A DNA stretch of 64,000 nt from Pelomonas parva (lineage in GTDB: Bacteria > Pseudomonadota > Gammaproteobacteria > Burkholderiales > Burkholderiaceae_C): positions 62,001 to 126,000 of the forward strand of contig NZ_JBIGHV010000005.1 of assembly GCF_043555835.1 (NCBI RefSeq), given 5' to 3'. A program made the position numbers and the translations under genes. A model generated the notes under the pieces. That model ran no database searches. It was given only the letters and a program-made list of their open reading frames with translations, and was not told the origin of the DNA. How positions within the stretch are numbered: the first letter of the stretch is position 1; each line of letters opens with the position of its first letter. Below, in pieces: positions 17,421 through 25,438 of the stretch.

Positions 17421-19085
17421 ATGGCCCAGTACGTCTTCAGCATGAACCGCGTCAACAAGACGGTTCCCCCCAAGCGCCACATCCTCAAGGACATCTCGCT
17501 GTCCTTCTTCCCCGGCGCCAAGATCGGCGTGCTGGGCGTGAACGGCTCGGGCAAGTCGACCATCCTGAAGATCATGGCCGGCGTCGACAAGGAGTACGAG
17601 GGCGAGGCCATCCCGATGCCGGGCATCAAGATCGGCTACCTGGAGCAGGAGCCGCGCCTGAACGCCGACCAGACCGTGCGCGAGGCCGTCGAAGAGGGCA
17701 TCGGCGGCGTGCTGGCGGCCAAGAAGCGCCTGGACGAGGTCTACGCGGCCTATGCCGAGCCCGACGCTGACTTCGACGCGCTGGCCGCCGAGCAGGGCGA
17801 GCTGGAATCCATCATTGCCGCCGCCGGCTCCGAAAACACCGACCTGCAGCTCGAAATGGCTGCCGATGCGCTGAACCTGCCGCCGTGGGACGCCGTCATC
17901 GGCGTGCTGTCCGGCGGTGAGAAGCGCCGCGTGGCGCTGTGCCGCCTGCTGCTGAGCAAGCCCGACATGCTGCTGCTGGACGAACCCACCAACCACTTGG
18001 ACGCCGAGTCAGTCGAGTGGCTGGAGCAGTTCCTGCAGCGCTTCCCCGGCACCGTGGTGGCCATCACCCACGATCGCTACTTCCTGGACAACGCGGCCGA
18101 GTGGATTCTCGAACTCGACCGCGGCCACGGCATCCCGTGGAAGGGCAACTACTCCGACTGGCTGGACCAGAAGGAAAAGCGCCTGGAAGGCGAGCAGAAG
18201 AGCGAAGACGCCCGCGCCAAGGCGATGAAGGAAGAGCTGAAGTGGGTGCGCTCCAACGCCAAGGGCCGCCAGGCCAAGAGCAAGGCGCGCCTGGCCCGCT
18301 TCGAGGAACTGAGCGACACCGACTACCAAAAGCGCAACGAGACCAACGAGATCTTTATCCCCGTGGCCGAGCGCCTGGGCAATGAAGTCATCGAGTTCGA
18401 GAACGTCAGCAAGAGCTTCGGCGACCGCGTGCTGATCGACAACCTGTCGTTCAAGGTGCCGGCCGGCGCCATCGTCGGCATCATTGGCCCCAACGGCGCT
18501 GGCAAGTCGACGCTGTTCCGCATGCTGCAAGGCGTGGAGCAGCCGGACAGCGGCACGGTCAAGATCGGCAAGACGGCCAAGATGGCGTTTGTGGACCAGA
18601 GCCGTGAGGCCATGGACGCCGACAAGACCGTGTGGCAGGACGTCTCCGGCGGCCTGGACAACATCACGGTCGGCAAGTTCGTCATGCCCAGCCGCGCGTA
18701 TCTGGGTCGCTTCAACTTCAAGGGCAACGACCAGCAGAAGCTGGTCGGCTCGCTGTCCGGCGGTGAGCGCGGGCGCCTGCACCTGGCCAAGACGCTGGCG
18801 CAGGGCGGCAACGTGCTTATGCTGGACGAACCGTCCAACGACCTGGACGTGGAAACGCTGCGCGCGCTGGAAGAGGCGCTGCTGGAGTTCGCCGGCTCGG
18901 CCATGGTCATCAGCCATGACCGCTGGTTCCTGGACCGCATCTGCACCCACATCCTGGCCTGCGAAGGCAACTCCCAGTGGTTCTTCTACGACGGCAACTT
19001 CCATGAGTACGAAGCCGACAAGAAGAAGCGCCTGGGCGAGGAAGGCGCGCGCCCGAAGCGCATGCGCTTCAAGCCGATCAAGTGA
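17421..19085 (+). CDS. ettA: Energy-dependent translational throttle protein EttA
   Basis: 554 residues, the standard EttA length. This ABC-F protein binds the ribosomal E site and gates the first translocation step according to the ATP/ADP ratio. Two ABC cassettes are complete: Walker A GVNGSGKST near 40 with signature LSGGEKRRVALC and LLLDEPTNHLD; second Walker A GPNGAGKST near 356 with LSGGERGRLHLAK and MLDEPSNDLD. Between them is the charged linker (EKRLEGEQKSEDARAKAM) that contacts the P-site tRNA. The N-terminus AQYVFSMNRVNKTVPPKR is characteristic of EttA rather than Uup or YheS. Confidence 0.97.
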   Translation: MAQYVFSMNRVNKTVPPKRHILKDISLSFFPGAKIGVLGVNGSGKSTILKIMAGVDKEYEGEAIPMPGIKIGYLEQEPRLNADQTVREAVEEGIGGVLAAKKRLDEVYAAYAEPDADFDALAAEQGELESIIAAAGSENTDLQLEMAADALNLPPWDAVIGVLSGGEKRRVALCRLLLSKPDMLLLDEPTNHLDAESVEWLEQFLQRFPGTVVAITHDRYFLDNAAEWILELDRGHGIPWKGNYSDWLDQKEKRLEGEQKSEDARAKAMKEELKWVRSNAKGRQAKSKARLARFEELSDTDYQKRNETNEIFIPVAERLGNEVIEFENVSKSFGDRVLIDNLSFKVPAGAIVGIIGPNGAGKSTLFRMLQGVEQPDSGTVKIGKTAKMAFVDQSREAMDADKTVWQDVSGGLDNITVGKFVMPSRAYLGRFNFKGNDQQKLVGSLSGGERGRLHLAKTLAQGGNVLMLDEPSNDLDVETLRALEEALLEFAGSAMVISHDRWFLDRICTHILACEGNSQWFFYDGNFHEYEADKKKRLGEEGARPKRMRFKPIK

Positions 19086-19122
19086 GGGGCTTGGCACCCC
19101 CACGCGCCTGCGTACAGGTGCT

Positions 19123-19164
19123 GCCCCCCGAGGGGGCGCGAACCTGCTTGGGGCGGCCCGGCGC
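19123..19164. repeat. Dispersed hairpin repeat, copy 2
   Basis: GCCCCC (19123-19128) and GGGGGC (19132-19137) form a hairpin, followed by a 25-base tail at 19140-19164 that matches 2145-2169 at 21 of 25 positions. It sits 37 bp past the ettA stop, where a terminator is expected, but there is no T-run. Confidence 0.6.
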
Positions 19165-19241
19165 TCGGTTCAGGTAAGGCAGGGCGGACAACGGGACACA
19201 GTTCTTTACCCCCGCCCCAAACATCGCATACAGGGGCCTTG

Positions 19242-19264
19242 GAAGATGAGCTCACCCCATCTTC
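19242..19264 (+). promoter_or_regulatory. Leader hairpin just upstream of the spy-like RBS
   Basis: GAAGATG (19242-19248) and CATCTTC (19258-19264) are perfect inverted 7-mers. The right arm ends 3 bases before the RBS (CAGGAGA) of the Spy-like gene. In RNA this stem would sit against the ribosome-binding site, so a role in translational or transcriptional control is possible but unproven. Confidence 0.4.
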
Positions 19265-19280
19265 TTCCAGGAGACCTCTG

Positions 19281-19769
19281 ATGAAAGCCTTCCAGATCCA
19301 GAACCTGCTGCGCGTCGGCACCGTCGCTGCGGCGCTTGCCCTGGGTGGCGTTGCTGCCCATGCCGGCGGCCATGGCGGCCATCACAAGGGCGGCCACGCC
19401 GCGATGGCGGATGGCGGCATGTTCGGTGCGCGCATGGGTCACATGCTGGAGATCGTCAACGCGACGGACGCGCAGCGCAGCCAGATCCAGGCCATCTTCA
19501 AGGCCGCGCGCCAGGACCTCTCCGGCCAGCGTGAAGCCGGCAAGAAGCTGCACCAGCAACTCGCCACGCTCTACACCGCCACCAACATCGACGCCGCCGC
19601 CATCGAGTCGGTGCGCGCCCAGATGAGCGCCCAGCGCGAAGCCGCCGCCAAGCGCATGAGCCAGGCCAGCATCGAGGCCGCCCGCGTGCTGACGCCCGAG
19701 CAGCGCGCCAGGATCGGCGAGGTCATGAAGAAGCGCATGGCCCGCCACGCTGACCGCCGCGCCGGTTGA
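19281..19769 (+). CDS. Spy/CpxP-family periplasmic protein
   Basis: 162 residues. A signal peptide ending GGVAAHA is followed by a His/Gly-rich stretch (GGHGGHHKGGHAAM) that may bind metal, then the alpha-helical LTxxQ domain with NATDAQRSQIQAIF and, at the end, RVLTPEQRARIGEVMKKR. Spy/CpxP proteins are periplasmic chaperones or sensors that restrain Cpx-type kinases. A strong AGGAGA lies before the ATG. A response regulator and histidine kinase follow immediately, so this is probably the periplasmic arm of that system. Confidence 0.88.
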   Translation: MKAFQIQNLLRVGTVAAALALGGVAAHAGGHGGHHKGGHAAMADGGMFGARMGHMLEIVNATDAQRSQIQAIFKAARQDLSGQREAGKKLHQQLATLYTATNIDAAAIESVRAQMSAQREAAAKRMSQASIEAARVLTPEQRARIGEVMKKRMARHADRRAG

Positions 19770-19794
19770 TGCAACTGCGGCGAGGAGTTCTGCG

Positions 19795-20577
19795 ATGCTT
19801 GCGCCTCAAGCCACCGGTGCCGCCGCGCGCCGGCTTCCTTCCCTCTCGCCTGCCATGCCGATGAGTGCCCGACTGCTGTTGATCGACGACGACGCCCGCC
19901 TCACCGGCATGGTGGGCGACTACCTCCGCGCTGCCGGCTTCGAGGTCAGCACCGCCGGCACGCTGGCGCAGGCGCGCGAGGCGCTGGCGCATGGCCGCTA
20001 CGAACTGCTGGTGCTGGACCTGATGCTGCCCGACGGCGACGGGCTGGACTTCTGCCGCTGGCTGCGCGGCGACGCGCGCTGGCGCCACCAGCCGGTGCTG
20101 ATGCTGTCGGCCCGTGGCGAGCCCATGGACCGCATCCTCGGCCTGGAGCTGGGTGCCGACGACTACCTCGCCAAGCCCTTTGAGCCGCGCGAGCTGCAGG
20201 CCCGCATCAAGGCCTTGCTGCGCCGGCTGGAGCCCAAGCTGGACGGCGACGAGGTGCTGCGCTTCGGTCGCCTGGAGATCGACCTGGCCGCCCGCGTGGC
20301 GCGCCTGGACGGCAAGATCTGCGACCTGACCAGCCACCAGTTCGACCTGCTCGTCGTGCTGGCGCAAAGCCCCGGCCGCGTGCTGAGCCGTGACCAGATC
20401 ATGGACGCGCTGAAGGGCCACCCGCTGGAGGCCTTCGACCGCTCCATCGACGTGCACATCTCGCGCATCCGCGCCGTCATCGAGGACGACGCGAAGAACC
20501 CGCGCCGCGTGTTGACGGTGCGCGGCGCCGGCTACGTCTTTGCCCGCAAGCAGGACGCCGACGCGGACAACGCTTGA
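19795..20577 (+). CDS. OmpR/CpxR-family response regulator
   Basis: 260 residues from the ATG at 19795, which has a GAGGAG RBS 7 bases upstream. The receiver homology begins only at residue 23 (MSARLLLIDDDARLTG), so a start at 19855-19861 is possible but has no RBS. The receiver has acidic DDD, phospho-acceptor LDLMLPDGDG, MLSARGEP and KPFEPREL. The winged-helix DNA-binding domain ends VLTVRGAGYVFARKQ. It probably activates the Spy-like gene ahead of it and envelope stress genes. The stop overlaps the kinase start. Confidence 0.93.
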   Translation: MLAPQATGAAARRLPSLSPAMPMSARLLLIDDDARLTGMVGDYLRAAGFEVSTAGTLAQAREALAHGRYELLVLDLMLPDGDGLDFCRWLRGDARWRHQPVLMLSARGEPMDRILGLELGADDYLAKPFEPRELQARIKALLRRLEPKLDGDEVLRFGRLEIDLAARVARLDGKICDLTSHQFDLLVVLAQSPGRVLSRDQIMDALKGHPLEAFDRSIDVHISRIRAVIEDDAKNPRRVLTVRGAGYVFARKQDADADNA

Positions 20578-21977
20578 AGAGTCTCTACGTCCGCATCTAC
20601 CTGACGCTGGTGGCGCTGCTGCTGGCGTTCGCCTTCGGCTCGGCCTGGCTGTTCCAGCGCCACATCGAGCAGGAACGCGGCAACGTCGAGATCGCGGCCA
20701 ACGAGCGGTTGAACGCGATCGCGGAGCTGCTGCGGCTGGCGCTGCCGCCGGCCACCGCCTCCCGCGCTCAGCAGGCCGAGGCGTTCAAGGAGTGGGGCGG
20801 TCGGCTGCGCATGCCGCTGGCTTTGGAAGACGATCAACAGGGACGCATCGCTGCGACCGCAGCCTTCCTGCGGCGCGTGGACGATCCCGGCTCCGTCGTC
20901 GTGCGTGCCAGCCTGGGCGATGGCCGCAGCCTGGATCTCGTGCGCACCATTCGCCCCCCGGCGGGGCCACCCGGCGCGCCAGGCGCCAGCGGTCCCCAAG
21001 GTCAGGGTGGCCAGCGCGCGCCCGCTGCCGCCGTGCGGCCCCAGCGCGCCGACGAGGGCCTGTGGAGCGGGCCCTGGACCGTGCGCGCCGGCGCGCCGGG
21101 GGCGCCGCAGGTCTCCACGCTGGCCATCGTGCTGGTGCTGCTGTTCGTGGGCGTCGCGGTGGGGGCTTATCCGGTCGTGCGCCGGCTGACGCGGCGATTG
21201 GAGGCGCTCAAGCGCGGCGTGGAGCGCTTCGGCGCGGGCCAGCTCCATCTGCGCGTGGACGACGGCGGCCGTGACGAGGTGGCCGCGCTGGCCGCCAGCT
21301 TCAACCAGGCGGCCGGCCGCATCGAGACGCTGTTGCGCTCGCACCAGACGCTGCTGGCCAATGCCAGCCACGAACTGCGCTCGCCGCTGGCGCGGCTGAA
21401 GATGGCTTTTGCCATGCTGGACGAGGCCACGCCGGCCCAGCGCGAGAAGCTGGCCCGCGAGATCGACGTCAACATCGCCGAGCTGGACGCGCTCGTCGAG
21501 GAGGTGTTGCTGGCCAGCCGGCTGGAGGCCGGCAGCGGCGTGGGCGACACCGAGGTGGTGGAACTGCTGGCGCTGGCCGCCGAGGAGGCTGCGCGGACCG
21601 AGGTGGCTTTCGAGCCGGAGACCGACGCCGCGCCCGTGAACGGTCAGGAGCGGCTGTTGCGCCGGGCGCTGCGCAACCTGTTGGAAAACGCGCGGCGCTA
21701 CGGTGGCCCCGACGTGACGCTGGGCTTGCGGCCGGTGGCGGGTGGCTACGAGCTGGTCGTTGCCGACCGCGGCCCCGGTGTGCCGGCGGAACTGCGCGAG
21801 CGCATCTTCGAGCCCTTCTACCGCCTGCCCGGCCATGCCGAGATGGCGGGCGGCGTGGGCCTGGGGCTGAGCCTGGTCAAGCAGATCGCCGAGCGCCACG
21901 GCGGCAGCGTGCGCTGCCTGGCGCGCGAGGGCGGCGGCAGCCGCTTCGTGATCTTCCTGCCGGCCGCGAAAACCTAA
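20574..21977 (+). CDS. Cpx-like sensor histidine kinase
   Basis: 467 residues from a TTG start at 20574 that overlaps the regulator stop (TTGA), indicating coupled translation. TM1 (YLTLVALLLAFAFGSAWLF) is followed by a periplasmic domain of about 145 residues, which ends in a Pro/Gly run resembling collagen (GPPGAPGASGPQGQGGQ). TM2 is LAIVLVLLFVGVAVGAYPVV. HAMP, H-box ASHELRSPLARLK, N-box LLENARRYGG and G boxes DRGPGVP and GGVGLGLSLVKQ are intact. With the Spy-like protein upstream, an envelope or metal stress sensor is likely. The stop overlaps that of the convergent MATE gene. Confidence 0.93.
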   Translation: MKSLYVRIYLTLVALLLAFAFGSAWLFQRHIEQERGNVEIAANERLNAIAELLRLALPPATASRAQQAEAFKEWGGRLRMPLALEDDQQGRIAATAAFLRRVDDPGSVVVRASLGDGRSLDLVRTIRPPAGPPGAPGASGPQGQGGQRAPAAAVRPQRADEGLWSGPWTVRAGAPGAPQVSTLAIVLVLLFVGVAVGAYPVVRRLTRRLEALKRGVERFGAGQLHLRVDDGGRDEVAALAASFNQAAGRIETLLRSHQTLLANASHELRSPLARLKMAFAMLDEATPAQREKLAREIDVNIAELDALVEEVLLASRLEAGSGVGDTEVVELLALAAEEAARTEVAFEPETDAAPVNGQERLLRRALRNLLENARRYGGPDVTLGLRPVAGGYELVVADRGPGVPAELRERIFEPFYRLPGHAEMAGGVGLGLSLVKQIAERHGGSVRCLAREGGGSRFVIFLPAAKT

Positions 21978-23317
21978 CGGTTCTCGTCGAAGACTTTCCT
22001 CAGCAGCAGGCTGAGCAGCAAGGCCGCCGCGATCAGGCCGGCCGTCGCGGCCTGCCAGAAGCCCACCGCGCCGTTGCCGTTGGCACCAAACGCCAGGAAG
22101 TAGCCGCCGCCCAGCCCGAAGCCCCACAGCGCGATGACGTAGATGACCATCGGCAACGTGGCGACCTGGTAGGCGCGCAGTACATGGGCCGCCACCGTCT
22201 GCAGCGCGTCGCCGAGGTGGAAGAACCACACCCACACCAGCAACGGCAGCGCCGCGGCTGCAGCCTCGGGGTTGGACGTGTACAGCGCCACGATGGGCTC
22301 TCGCGCCAGCGCGACGACGGCGCCCACCGTCGCTGCCACGAGCGCGCCCAGCACCATGGCATGCCGGCCGACGATGCGCGCCTCGCGCTTCTGGCCCGCG
22401 CCCAGGTGCTGGGCCACCAGCGTCAGGGCGGCCATGGCCAGCGCCAGCGAGATCATGAACATCATCGCGACGAGGTTGACGGCGATCTGGTGGCCGGCCA
22501 CCGGCGTGGCGCCCAGCCGGGCGATGAAGAAGGCCATGAAGGTGAAGCCGGTCACCTCGACCAGGATGGAGCCGCCCATCGGCAGGCCCAGGCGCACCAG
22601 ACCGGCCAGTTGCTGCCAGTCGGGCCGCGTCTGCCACAGTTGCGGGATGGTGAAGGGCAGGTAGAAGGCGTCGCGGCGCAGCAGCACCAGCGCGACCAGC
22701 GCCTGGCCGATCATCGCGATGGCCGTGGCCCAGCCGCAGCCGGCCACGCCCATGGCAGGAATGGGCCCCCAGCCGAACACGAGCACGGCGTTCAGCGGCA
22801 CCTTGGCCGCGAGGCCCGTCAGCTGCATGGCCATGACCGCCTTGGGCCGGCTCACGGCCGTCGAGAAGCCGCGGAAGGCGGTGAAGAGCAGGGCGGCCGG
22901 CAGCGCGAACGCCTCCGGGCGCGTGTAGGCGCGGACCTTGTCGGCCTGCGTCGCGTCGAGCTGTGCCAGCCAGATGAAGGGCTCGGGGAACCACAGCGCC
23001 AGGCAGCCCGGCACGCACAGCAGCACCGACAACCACTGCGCCTGCACAAAGGTCTGGCCGGCGCCGGGCAGGTCGTCGGCGCCGAACTGCCGGCCGGCGA
23101 TCGGGCCGACGGCGAGCACGACGCCCATCAGGCCGACAAAGATGGTCACGTAGACGGCCGAGCCGACCGCCAGCGCGGCCAGGTCCTCGGGGCCGACGCG
23201 GCCCAACATCAGCGTGTCGATGGTGCTGAACATCATCACGGCCACCTGGCCGACCAGGACCGGCCAGGCCAGCGGCACGAGGCGGCGGACGCTGTCGACG
23301 AATCTGGTCCTGTTCAT
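21974..23317 (-). CDS. MATE-family multidrug/cation exporter
   Basis: 447 residues with about 12 hydrophobic segments in two homologous halves. Start PLAWPVLVGQVAVMMFSTID and motif DTLMLGRVGPEDLAALAVG are typical of NorM-like MATE exporters, which expel cationic drugs or metabolites using Na+ or H+ gradients. The true start is MNRTRFVDS at 23317, overlapping the stop of the DUF3717/DUF1289 gene by ATGA; a longer open frame upstream is an artefact of that gene. Confidence 0.93.
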   Translation of the reverse strand: MNRTRFVDSVRRLVPLAWPVLVGQVAVMMFSTIDTLMLGRVGPEDLAALAVGSAVYVTIFVGLMGVVLAVGPIAGRQFGADDLPGAGQTFVQAQWLSVLLCVPGCLALWFPEPFIWLAQLDATQADKVRAYTRPEAFALPAALLFTAFRGFSTAVSRPKAVMAMQLTGLAAKVPLNAVLVFGWGPIPAMGVAGCGWATAIAMIGQALVALVLLRRDAFYLPFTIPQLWQTRPDWQQLAGLVRLGLPMGGSILVEVTGFTFMAFFIARLGATPVAGHQIAVNLVAMMFMISLALAMAALTLVAQHLGAGQKREARIVGRHAMVLGALVAATVGAVVALAREPIVALYTSNPEAAAAALPLLVWVWFFHLGDALQTVAAHVLRAYQVATLPMVIYVIALWGFGLGGGYFLAFGANGNGAVGFWQAATAGLIAAALLLSLLLRKVFDENR

Positions 23318-23721
23318 CGGGTGACCCGTTCCGCGTAGCGGTTGAAGCGCCAGGCGGTTCCTTCGTGCGTGATGCGATGCCAGACGACGCGCTTCTCGAA
23401 CGGGTCCAGCGCGGGCCAGTGCTGCACTTCGTCGAAGGTCCGGCCACAGCCCTTGCAGATCGCGTCGCCCTGGGCCGTGGAGCAGATCGCGATGCAGGGC
23501 GAGTCGGGCGTCGTGGCGTACCAGGCGAACCAGGCGTCCAGCGCCATGTCGCTCAGGGATTCGACATCCAGCTCGGTGGCGCGGTGCCAGGCGAGCAGCG
23601 CGTAGGCCGTGGCCAAGGCGCGCACCTCGGGCGCGGCGCTGATGCCATCGGACGACGGCGAACGCTCGCGCCACCAGTTGATGGCGGCTTCGAGGTCGGT
23701 GACGTGAATCGTCGAACTCAA
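23314..23721 (-). CDS. DUF3717-DUF1289 double-domain protein
   Basis: 135 residues from a TTG start at 23721, which overlaps the trpS stop (TTGA). The N-terminal IHVTDLEAAINWWRER is the DUF3717 pattern. The C-terminal SPCIAICSTAQGDAICKGCG followed by RTFDEVQHWPAL is DUF1289, with four cysteines that could bind a metal or Fe-S cluster. Functions of both families are unknown. No ATG fits the family length, and the TTG is favoured by the coupling overlaps at both ends of the gene. Confidence 0.82.
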   Translation of the reverse strand: MSSTIHVTDLEAAINWWRERSPSSDGISAAPEVRALATAYALLAWHRATELDVESLSDMALDAWFAWYATTPDSPCIAICSTAQGDAICKGCGRTFDEVQHWPALDPFEKRVVWHRITHEGTAWRFNRYAERVTR

Positions 23722-24710
23722 ACGACCAACCCCATCGCCCCGCGCACCTCGCGCAGCGTCTTGCGCGCGACGGCACGGGCGCGCTCCGTGCCGACCTCCA
23801 GCGTCCATTGCAGCTGCTGCGGGTCCAGCGCTGCGGCCCGCTCGCGCCAGGGCGCCTGCTCGCGCTGGATGGCTTCGATCAGCGGCTGCTTGCAGTCCAG
23901 GCAGCCGATGCCGGCCGTGCGGCAGCCGGTGTCGCAGGCGGCGCGGGTGGCTTCGTCGGTGTAGATCTGGTGCAGCGGCCAGACCGGGCAGCGCGCCGGG
24001 TCGCCAGCATCGGTGCGGCGCACGCGCTGAGGGTCGGTCGGCATCGTGCGGATCTTGGTTGCCGTCACCTCGGGCGCGTCGCGCATGGCGATGGCGTTGT
24101 CCCCGCTCTTGCTCATCTTCTGGCCGTCAAGACCTGGCACGCGGGCGGTCTCGGTCAGCAGCGCCTGGGGTTCGACGAAGACAGGTTGGTAGAGCCGATT
24201 GAAGCGCCGGGCGACCTCGCGGGTCACCTCGACATGGGCCGCCTGGTCCTCCCCCACCGGCACACCGGCCGGCTTGTAGAGCAGGATGTCGGCCGCCTGC
24301 AGCAGCGGGTAGCCGAGGAAGCCGTAGGTGGCCAGCTCGGGGTCGGCGGCGATCTGGTCCTTGTAGCTGGGCATGCGCGCCAGCCAGCTGGACGGCGTAC
24401 ACATCGCCAGCAGCGTGAACAGCTCGGCGTGCTCGGGCATGCGGCTTTGCAGGAAGAGGGTGCAGCGCTCGGGGTCGATGCCAGCGGCCAGCCAGTCGGT
24501 GACCATTTCGTAGGCATGCCGCCCCAGCGTCTCACCGCTGGGGCGCTGCGTCGTCAACGCATGCCAGTCGGCGACGAAGAAGAAGCAGTCGTGGCTGTCC
24601 TGCAGCTTGACCCAGTTCTTGAGGGCGCCGTGGTAGTGGCCGAGATGGAGTGCGCCTGTTGGGCGCATGCCCGACAGGATTCGCTGGCGGGTGAGGACGG
24701 GTGACGTCAT
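23718..24710 (-). CDS. trpS: Tryptophanyl-tRNA synthetase
   Basis: 330 residues. Class I synthetase charging tRNA-Trp. The HIGH-type motif LHLGHYHGAL is near residue 20 and the KMSKS loop is GQKMSKSGDNAIAM. FVADWHALTT and the C-terminal YTDEATRAACDTGCRTAGIG are family features; the latter with CLDCKQ forms a cysteine cluster seen in the longer bacterial TrpRS subgroup. The ATG at 24710 is chosen; a GTG seven codons upstream is an alternative. It heads the trpS-DUF3717/1289-MATE operon and is divergent from purN. Confidence 0.96.
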   Translation of the reverse strand: MTSPVLTRQRILSGMRPTGALHLGHYHGALKNWVKLQDSHDCFFFVADWHALTTQRPSGETLGRHAYEMVTDWLAAGIDPERCTLFLQSRMPEHAELFTLLAMCTPSSWLARMPSYKDQIAADPELATYGFLGYPLLQAADILLYKPAGVPVGEDQAAHVEVTREVARRFNRLYQPVFVEPQALLTETARVPGLDGQKMSKSGDNAIAMRDAPEVTATKIRTMPTDPQRVRRTDAGDPARCPVWPLHQIYTDEATRAACDTGCRTAGIGCLDCKQPLIEAIQREQAPWRERAAALDPQQLQWTLEVGTERARAVARKTLREVRGAMGLVV

Positions 24711-24781
24711 GGGGCGCGGATTGTCGTTCACCCGCCGTGCCCTGCCGAAGGGCAGGGGTGGTGTCCTTACACTGCCGGCCC

Positions 24782-25414
24782 ATGAAACGACTGGTGATCT
24801 TGATTTCGGGGCGGGGCTCCAACATGGAGGCCATCGTCAAGGCCTGCGCGGCCGAGGGCTGGCCGGCCGAGGTGGCCGCCGTCATCAGCAACCGGCCCGA
24901 CGCGGGCGGGCTGCTGTTCGCCGCCGAACGCGGCATCGCCACGGCGGTCGTCGACCACAAGGCCTACGCCAGCCGCGAGGATTTCGACGCCGAGCTGGCC
25001 CGCGTCATCGACAGCTTTGCGCCCGACCTGGTCGTGCTGGCCGGCTTCATGCGCATCCTGACGCCCGGCTTCACGGCCCGTTATGCGCGCCGCATGCTCA
25101 ACATCCACCCATCGCTGCTGCCCGCCTTCACGGGCCTGCACACGCATGAGCGGGCGATTGCCATGGGCTGCAAGATCGCCGGCGTGACGGTGCACTTCGT
25201 CACCGCCGAGCTGGACCATGGCGCCATCGTCATGCAGGCCGCCGTGCCGGTGCTGCCGGGCGACGATGCCAAGGCTTTGTCGGCGCGTGTGCTGACGGCC
25301 GAGCACCGCATTTATCCGCAGTCGGTGCGCTGGTTCGTGGAAGATGCGCTGATGTGGGACGGCGAGCGCGTCACCCACCGCGACGGCGCGGCGCAGCAAC
25401 TGCTGCTGGCTTGA
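24782..25414 (+). CDS. purN: Phosphoribosylglycinamide formyltransferase (GAR transformylase 1)
   Basis: 210 residues. PurN transfers a formyl group from 10-formyl-THF to GAR, the third step of purine synthesis. Seen: substrate-phosphate loop ISGRGSNMEAIV, AGFMRILTPGF, the active-site MLNIHPSLLPAFTGLHTHER with catalytic Asn and His, and HFVTAELDHGAIVMQA with the conserved Asp. The start MKRLVILISG matches the family; no clear RBS is visible. It is followed after 24 bp by the methyltransferase gene on the same strand. Confidence 0.96.
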   Translation: MKRLVILISGRGSNMEAIVKACAAEGWPAEVAAVISNRPDAGGLLFAAERGIATAVVDHKAYASREDFDAELARVIDSFAPDLVVLAGFMRILTPGFTARYARRMLNIHPSLLPAFTGLHTHERAIAMGCKIAGVTVHFVTAELDHGAIVMQAAVPVLPGDDAKALSARVLTAEHRIYPQSVRWFVEDALMWDGERVTHRDGAAQQLLLA

Positions 25415-25438
25415 GCGGCGGGCCGGGATAATGCCCGG

